Assembly: GCA_009746045.1 (NCBI GenBank)
Contig: RPFO01000256.1
Coordinates: forward strand, 293,501-357,500
Length of the DNA stretch: 64,000 nt
Direction: 5' to 3'
From: Mesostigma viride
Lineage: Eukaryota > Streptophyta > Mesostigmatophyceae > Mesostigmatales > Mesostigmataceae
Position 1 is the stretch's first letter, and each line of letters starts with the position of its first letter. A program made the translations under genes and the position numbers. Under the pieces are notes generated by a model. That model was not told the origin of the DNA. It saw only the letters and a program-made list of their open reading frames with translations, and ran no database searches. Shown in pieces: positions 57,050 through 64,000 of this stretch.

Positions 57050-57482
57050 CCCTCCACCGGCGGAACCGCTGTAGCAACCTCCCCCTCAAAGGCGAAATGG
57101 CGCTAGCATGCAATGCCGCGATGGCCCACCCCGCCCTGGCTCTGGTACGACAAGAGATACTGCACTTGTACAACCAGAACCGAAACCGAACCCCTTGCCT
57201 CGCGATGCCATAGAAGCCCGGCTCTGGTAGTATAGCTCCGCCTTGCTCGAAGCCCCGCCGTGCTCGTTATATCACTTTGATTGCAGGTCCCCCCTCGTTC
57301 GATATTTCCCCCCCAAGTGCCGGAATGGCTCTAGCATTCCACGCCTTTCCATGCCACACCCCTTCAATACACGGGCCCGCCTCTTCAGTTCTATTGTACA
57401 CCTCACGGCCGGAACGGCTCGCGAGTCCCCCCCTCACGTGCAAAATGTCCACACACACACACATTACTATTGTGTTATAGTG

Positions 57483-57546
<64 letters not shown>

Positions 57547-57776
57547 ATTCACTGGCGGAAAGAGTCTGGACCCCCCCTCCCCCGCCCCCCGGCTCACTGC
57601 CGGAACGAGTGACGTCCCCCATTTGCTGCCGGAAAGGCTCGCGCCCGCCCCACATTGCGTACAGGCACGGGAGAAAACTTATCATGAACAGGCACGGCCC
57701 TCCCCCCTCACTGGCAAAATCATTCTACTCTGCCCCCCCCCACCCACCCACCCCCGCCCAACTTCTTGAAAAAAAG
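57050..57776 (-). repeat. Echo array beyond the last phosphodiesterase exon
   Basis: The plus-strand motif CTGCCAAAACGGCTCGCC at 57792-57809 recurs in decayed form at about 57058, 57317, 57402, 57551, 57594, 57622 and 57710 (for example ACTGCCGGAACGAGTGA, GCTGCCGGAAAGGCTCGCGC, ACGGCCGGAACGGCTCGCG). Several keep CTCAC, a GTGAG donor on the sense strand. A (CA)n run lies at 57485-57544. Confidence 0.65.
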
Positions 57777-60700
57777 CTACTTCGCCTCGACCTGCCAAAA
57801 CGGCTCGCCCGGCGTATGCTTCTGGGTCTCCCAGTACGCAATGTTCGACAGCATCTGGTCCAGGATGTTCTGGGAGGCCGGGAACGCAGCCGCCCACGCC
57901 TCAAAGAGAGGCATTGCGATGAACTTGAAGAAGCTGGTCTGGCTCTTGGGCACATTGGTGTTGAGGCGGTCCATGAATGAGGACACGGGGAGCTTGAGCC
58001 GGCGCTCCTCGTCGCCTTGCTTGAAGAACTCCTCGGTGATCGCGTCCGTCCACTTCTTGTGGATCTCGAGCGACTTGGCCGAGTGGCCGATGTCCGCGAC
58101 TTTCAGCGCGACCTGTGGGCAGGTGGCGTAAATACGCAAGAGCAGGGAAGTAGGGGTAAAACCAGGTCAGGAGTAGGTTATTTAAGTGGCATCTTGCGAG
58201 CGGACTGACAGCTGAGGTATGAAGAAAAAAAGTGAGAGAGGCAAAGATGAGAGAGGTAGAAATGAGCGATCAAGGAGTCAAAGTCCGCCGTCAAGCGCAA
58301 ACCACCGAGGGAAGTGCCGATCACATCAAGTACCGCAACAATATATCAGCAACCACAACAATATACAATACCAATAGGGGGGATGAAAAGCCTTAAGGAT
58401 CCACATGCTCATATCCACCCGCGAACACTGTTATTGAGTAGTAGCCTCCTGTAGCCCATTTGTAGCAGCATGCTGTTAGTGGGCCTGGGGTATCAGCAGG
58501 CTAATTATTATTTTTTTTATTTTTTTTTACCGGTCTTACTTTGATGAATAACAGTTACTTGCATAGTGGCTATTGGATACATCGGTAAACCCACCTGCAG
58601 CAGAAGCAAGCGCTCGGTTGGCTTGAAGCACCGAAAGGCTGGCTTGTCAACAAAGCCGCTATTCCACATGCCTAATTTGATCGCATCAGCATGTGGTCCG
58701 GCCCCTACGGCATCGGGTGCATAAACCAAACAGTTAAAACTCCTAGTTACCTGATACCGCATCAGACCGCCCAACTGCAGCAGCAGCATGCCCCGGTGGG
58801 CGTAGGGTACCGGGAAACTCGGTCGTCAAAAACGAACCCCTTTAATTCTTTAATCAGGTCCCTATTCAGTTAGCTCACCTGCAGCGGCAGCACGCCATCT
58901 GTCCATTGGCCCAGGGTCAGTCAAGTAGCATCTACAAGCTTAAAAACTAATGTAAACGGCCTTGTGATCCAACGTGCCGCAGCGGCACGAGGTCCGTCAA
59001 GTGGGTCAGGGGCGGCAGAATAGGATCTACAAGCTAAATAACAAAAGTAGTCAACCCAATAACAAATTTTACATAATAAATGTTACATAGCAATTGTTAA
59101 ACAACATATGTCTTGGGTAGGAGATATCACGGGCCCACTTGCTGCAGCGGCACGCGGTCCATCAATATACGTACGTCAATAATATAATATAATACCATTT
59201 CGTGACAATCAATGGTATAATATGATACCAGGTCGTGACAAACTCGTCAAGTCCCCCCCACTTGCGAATTTGATACCCCTCGTTTTCAATAGCCTAGCCG
59301 CCGCAGCGTCACGCCGTCTGTCGAGTGGGTCAGGGGCAGCAGAATGGTACGTACAAGCCAAATAATAAATGCATTCTCTATTTCTTTATCATGGGCCCAC
59401 CTGCAGCAGCAGCACGCGGTCTGTGGGGGAGATCGTCTCCGGGTCCAGCGGCTTGGCCTTGTCCTGCGTGCGCTTCTTGAACAGGTCCAAGATCTCAAAG
59501 TGGCGCTTAAGGTCCGACCCAAGCACCATCTCGATGATCGTCGCACGCAGCAGCCGGAAATCCTCCGGGTCGAGCCCTTCGAGAAAGTTCAAGTCTGGCC
59601 GCCGCAACAGCTTGAACGCCTCCGCCACGTGCATGTTCTCCAGCACGGTCCGGTCGTTGTAGAAGAGCGCGAGCTCGCCCTCGGAGCGGACCAGGAAGTC
59701 GTTGTTGCGGCCCGGGTGCTTGTAGTCGTGTACAAGGGCCGCGGTGATGGCAGCCAGCACGTCAATGCGGGACAGGAAGCGGCCGACGCCCGAGTGCTTA
59801 ATGAGGTGGTAGGTGGAGTTGGCGACGTCCGCCACATGGGTGGAGTTGTGGTAGTCGTTGTTGCACATGTTGCTGCGGGGCCCGGGGGGGGAGGGGGGAG
59901 GGAAGCGCTTGAAGAGGTGAGCTTGATGGAGTTCCGCATGAAGAGGTGGGCATGAAGTGGTGGGCATGAGGAGGTCAAGGGGGAGGGGAAGGGGGAGAGC
60001 TTAGGGACGAGATCGGGTGGAGAGGATGGGTAAGAGCCAGGGGGTTGCGGTGGGTGGAGTGCAGCAGGGGGGGAAGTTGGGGCTGGAGGAAGAGAAAACG
60101 GACGAGCGGGGGTGGGGTGGGGTGGGGTGGGGTGGGGTGGGGTGGGGTGGGGTGGGGTGGGGTGGGGGTGGGCTTGAGTCAATGGTCTGGGAAGAGGCTT
60201 GCGTGGCTGGGTGGGTGGGGATGAGAGTGCCAAGCAATCGCTCACCCAGGAATATTGAGCGCCAGAAGTATATATTCTGCTCCGTGGGAAAAAAACACAC
60301 TAAACAATTAGGTGGGACAACCACTACCGTAGACACGCGTCACCGCCCCCTTCTTGTCGTGCATCAACCAGGGATGAATGGTACCTCTAGTCAAACAGAT
60401 TGTACCCTCCCAAACGAATGTACACATATGAATCAATGGATGGATGGATGGATGGATGGATGGACGGACGGACGGACGGACGGGCGGGCGGGCGGGCGGG
60501 CGGGCGGGCGGGGGCGGGCGGCGGGCGGCGGGCGGGCGGGCGGCGGGCGGGCGGCGGGCGGGCGGGCGGCGGCGGGCGGGCGGGCGGGCGGGCGGGCGGG
60601 CGGGCGGCGGCGGGCGGGCGGGCGGGCGGGCGGGCGGACGGACGGACGGACGGATGGACGGACGGACGGACGGACGGACGGACGGACGGACGGACGGACG

Positions 60701-63700
60701 GACGGACGGACGGACGGACGGACAGATGGACGGCCGGACAGCGTAACGGACGTAACGGACGGACGTAACGGACGTAAGGGACAGCCGTACGTACGGATAA
60801 ATGGATGGACACACGAATGAAGGAACAAAGAACAAGTGAAAAGACACGCACCCGTCGATGACCGAGAGGAACCGAATCAGCTTGTTCTGGGGGAGGTGGA
60901 ACTGCCGCAACAGCCCCGCCTGCTGGTACAGTGTGAGCCCCATGAACAGCGTAGGCATCCCGTTGCTCGCCTTTTCCAGCTTCCACGTGTCGTAGTTCCA
61001 CTGGCCGACCGACGCCAGGCACCGCCGCGCCTCGTCCGACGTGCCCAGAACGTCCGACACCCGCTGCATGCGCCGGACGGCCGGAATGGGCTGGTCTATG
61101 CCCAGGTGAATTATGCCCCCCTGCGCGGCGAAAGCATTATTGGTGCCATTCCCACAGCTTACGCTGCGGCGCTGGGGCGTCCCAGGCCCCACAGGGATCA
61201 TAATCGGGAGGCCCGTGCTGGGGTCTAGTTTCAGCTGCATGTCGTCAAGCTGGGCCGGGCTGCGGAGCGCCTCGGCAACCGCGGCCACGGTCCACTCGGA
61301 GAGCGACTCGCCCGCCGTGTCGGTGCCTGAGTCCATGGGGGTCCCTGGGACCGTCTCGCCAGTGAAGAAGGGCGTCTCGGCCGACATGGAAGTGCGGGAG
61401 CGGCGGTCGTTCACGGTCCCTTGGATCCGCATCACGGACGAGCGGAGCCAGCGCTGGGTGTCCTCATCCACCTCCTCATAGATGGCCTTGGGCCGGTGCT
61501 GCACAAGTATAAACATTCAGAGTATATTCACAGAGTATGTATAGGCACATTCAAGGGCGTGTGTGCAAGGAAACGAGATTGTGAGTCATGAGGCGTATAG
61601 CGACTTCCTCGTATACAAGCGGGCGGTTGTTGCGAAGAACGATTCCAGGATGCCCATGACAAGAAACAAGGATATGCATAGCATGACTTCCTCAAACACC
61701 TCTTCGTGTTACCGTCTGGGGGCGTTGCTGGCTAAGTATATTCAAGGGTTCAAGGGCACGAGACAAGGCTGTAGGTAACCTCAGCCCCGCAAACAAATTA
61801 CCCGGCAAATTCTGCACCCTCCCCACCCCTTCACATTAGCCAGCGCACAAAACACTCAGTGACCCCATCCACCCCGCCCTGCTGCCCCTCACCTTGGATA
61901 GAAGGGACGGCATCGTCAGCTTCCCTGGTTGTGGCATGCCCAGCTGGTAGCCCAAATTGCCCACCACGTCGCTCTCTTGGAAAATGGCGGGCATGTGAGG
62001 GTCCGGCATCTCCAACAACTTGGCCATCTCGGATAGGACCTCGGGGCCGGGCTGACGAACGCCTTGGGACAGCTCACTGGGGGGACGAGAATAATGATAA
62101 ACAAGTTAGGTGCACCAAAGATTTCATGCATTGTGAGCACCGATGGAGTCATTTCACACCATGTGTGCACGACAGCAATGTCGCTAAGGCTGCGTCTATT
62201 TTATACGCGATGATCTAGAGAGCTGACTAGTGTTATCTAGAAAAATGCAAGGGATTGCCTGGCGAAGCGGGTAAATAAACATTAAGAGAGCCAAGGGAGG
62301 TCAGTCAGAAAAAAGGCCAGAAAAGGGCAAGAAAAGGGCAAGAAAAGGGCGAGAAAAGGGCAAGAACAGGACAAGAAAAAGGGCCGAAAAAGGGCAAGAA
62401 AAGGACAAGAAAAGGGCAAGAAAACGGCAAGAAAAAGGGCTAGCAGAGCGCAGGTAAAAGGCTCAAAAAGGGCTCCATAAGGGCTCAAAAAGGGCTTCAA
62501 AAGGGCCTCTAACGGTCTCAAGATGGCCTCAAAAAGGCCTTGAAAAGGGCTCGACAAGGGCACAACAAGGGCTCGACAAGGGCTCAACAAGGGCTCAACA
62601 AGGGCTCGACAAGGGCTCAACAAGGGCCCAAGAAGGGCTCCAAAAGGGCTCAACAACGGCTCAATAAGGGCACAATGACGGCTCAACAACGGCTCAACAA
62701 CGGCTCCAAAAGGGCAGAAAAAAGACAAAAACACAATAAACGACCAGAAACGGCGGCGGGCCAAGATGTGGTGCTTGGGGGAGGGAGACCAGAGAGAAAA
62801 TCTCGAACAGAAGGTGGCAGGACCTTAGCATGGAGAATGGGGAAAATTCACAGCGGGGAGGAGTCCTAAAGGAAATCCTTGCTTGTGGAAGGGAGGGTGC
62901 CTACTTTGCTGGTATAATCATGGGGTACACAACTGCTTGTGCACTAGGATGCCTATCTCAGCAGGTTGAGCGCCATATGTCCGAATCATCCATTCATCAT
63001 GCCTGAATCTACTGTGCATTAAAGACACCGCGGACAGCCAAACTACTGGTACACCATCCCGCCTACCCCAGTATGTTGTGCAGCTTCTCGAGCGGCGTGC
63101 GCATGTCAATCGACGGCTCCATCCCATGCTGGAGGCTCGCGAGGTCCATCCTCGAGCCCTCACTGCCCCCCATGCCGGCCGCGGCAACCGTATCAAACGC
63201 GCCCCCCAGCCCCAACGGGACCACCTTGCCCGCCCCTACCCCCCCATGGCCCGACGACGTCGAGATCCTGCCGGCTGCCTTGACCCCCCCTCCCCCCCCA
63301 TGGATCGACGTTGAGATCCTCGCGGCCACCTTGACCCCCCCACCCCCACCATGGCCCGACGTCGAGAGCCTCGGACCCTCCTTTGGTGATGTCAGGGAGT
63401 CGTCGGTCTGAGGGTCAATCTTCCCCCCAACGAGCGCGCCCGCGCTGTTGATGTTCTGGCGCAGCCGCCGGTACAGAGCGGTGCCGTCAAAGGGGGCGTT
63501 GGTGGCGAGCGCTGTGAGGAAGGTCACGGCGGCCAGGATTATGATCCAGATGGAGAGCACGCGGGGCGCCGGGTCGCGCCTCTCGTTGATGATGGACTCG
63601 AGCGCGGCGACGGGCGTCAGTATGACCGCCACGAGGGGAAGTTGCGCCGAGCGGCCGTACACGCGCCCGCGACAGAGGAGCTTCCAGGCACGGCCGTGGG

Positions 63701-63707
63701 CTTGGAT
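57777..63707 (-). CDS. Membrane-associated cyclic-nucleotide phosphodiesterase (partial, 5' part beyond right edge)
   Basis: Class I PDE: hydrolyses cAMP and/or cGMP. Visible exons on minus: 63067-63707, 61893-62076, 60852-61498, 59401-59872, 57777-58112, in frame, 759 aa counted from the first visible residue. Near the start two hydrophobic helices (LPLVAVILTPVAALESII and VLSIWIIILAAVTFLTALAT) suggest membrane anchoring. A long Gly/Ser-rich linker follows, then the catalytic domain: YHNSTHVADV (H499, H503), HDYKHPGRNND (H539, D540, H543), KVADIGHSAKS (D655), EEFFKQGDEE and the glutamine segment SQTSFFKFIAMPLFEAW. The metal-binding H/H/D/D set is therefore complete. The stop at 57777-57779 may be intronic: a GT donor at 57791 fits the echo pattern beyond it. 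Upstream exons are outside the window. Confidence 0.88.
58590..59325 (-). repeat. Six donor-side echoes of the phosphodiesterase exon ending at 59401
   Basis: The true junction on plus is GGGCCCACCTGCAGCAGCAG CACGCGGTCTGT. Copies lie near 59298 (GCCGCAGCGTCACGCCGTCT), 59131 (GGGCCCACTTGCTGCAGCGG CACGCGGTCC), 58975 (TGCCGCAGCGGCACGAGGTC), 58874 (CTCACCTGCAGCGGCAGCAC), 58772 and 58590 (CCCACCTGCAGCAGAAGCAA). Intron words (GTGGGTCAGG, ATCTACAAGC) are shared between copies too. Confidence 0.9.
60112..60170. repeat. (GGGGT)n pentanucleotide array
   Basis: About 11 copies in the phosphodiesterase intron before the exon at 59401-59872 (sense orientation CCCCA). Confidence 0.95.
60436..60740. repeat. 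Compound tetranucleotide array (GGAT, GGAC, GGGC, GGAC)
   Basis: About 300 bp: GGAT units, then GGAC, then GGGC with GGC slips, then GGAC again. The neighbouring units differ by single transitions, suggesting one array drifting by point change and spreading by slippage. It is intronic. Confidence 0.95.
62285..62720. repeat. Degenerate AAAAGGGC / CAAGGGCTCAA repeat
   Basis: About 430 bp of decamer-like units (AAGAAAAGGGC, then CAACAAGGGCTCGA) in the phosphodiesterase intron. Open frames here (QGLNKGSTRAQ type) are artefacts. Confidence 0.9.
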
Positions 63708-64000
63708 CTGGGGGTGGGAGGGAGGGGGGTGATTGGGAGAAGGAAACAGGCATTTAGGATGGGGGAAAGGGGGGGATTTTGAAGGTGGGGGGGAGGGCGT
63801 GATTGCAGGAACGAGAGAGTGGGCATTCAGGGGTGGAAGGGAGGGGGGCGAGTGGGGGGGAGAGTGAGGGGGGTGATTGGGTGCTTGCGGATTGGGAGGG
63901 AGAGGAACGGTTATGCCACATTCGGGGTTAGGGTATGGATTAGAGGACATTGCAACTAAAAATCGCAACCTACTATGATGTAAACTTGCAGTCACACACA
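63708..64000 (-). other. Phosphodiesterase intron running off the right edge
   Basis: Pyrimidine-rich on the sense strand and ending in an AG acceptor at 63708; no exon was recognised within it. Confidence 0.6.

Overview
This window is nuclear DNA of an intron-rich photosynthetic eukaryote, most likely a unicellular green-lineage alga. The evidence is a plastid-type SecA with a transit-peptide-like N-terminus, a plant/green-like DNA polymerase delta, canonical GT-AG introns, non-LTR retrotransposon fragments and very abundant simple repeats. The exact taxon cannot be read from the sequence alone.

Four spliced genes could be reconstructed by hand, with reading frame kept across every junction. 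(1) Minus strand, 15727 down past the left edge: catalytic subunit of DNA polymerase delta, 16 exons and 644 codons visible. The exonuclease domain and polymerase motif A are present; the rest lies outside the window. (2) Minus strand, 24915 to 21188: an endonuclease/exonuclease/phosphatase (EEP) family hydrolase with a signal-peptide-like start, 5 exons, 594 aa. (3) Plus strand, 25871 to 44122: plastid SecA translocase ATPase, 21 exons, 1034 aa. It is divergent from the EEP gene across about 0.95 kb. (4) Minus strand, from the right edge to 57777: a membrane-associated cyclic-nucleotide phosphodiesterase, 5 exons visible. The four genes show no shared pathway.

Between the genes: 15.7-17.0 kb holds nothing recognised. 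17.0-20.9 kb is a nest of broken non-LTR retrotransposon pieces on both strands. 44.4-48.96 kb and 52.4-52.9 kb hold more copies of the same retroelement 3' end and of a short companion repeat. 49-52.4 kb and 52.9-53.9 kb are unassigned. 53.9-56.1 kb is a roughly 2 kb TTCG tetranucleotide array with TTCA flanks. Introns carry minisatellites, microsatellites and long polypurine or polypyrimidine tracts.

The most unusual signal is in the introns. Most of the long ones contain several decayed copies ('echoes') of the adjoining exon end together with its splice site. Donor-side echoes lie downstream of exons and acceptor-side echoes lie upstream. Copies range from near-perfect (SecA exons 8, 11 and 20) to barely recognisable, usually 30-170 bp apart. 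This suggests that introns here grow by repeated local tandem duplication across splice junctions, leaving arrays of decoy splice sites. I know of no standard feature class for this.
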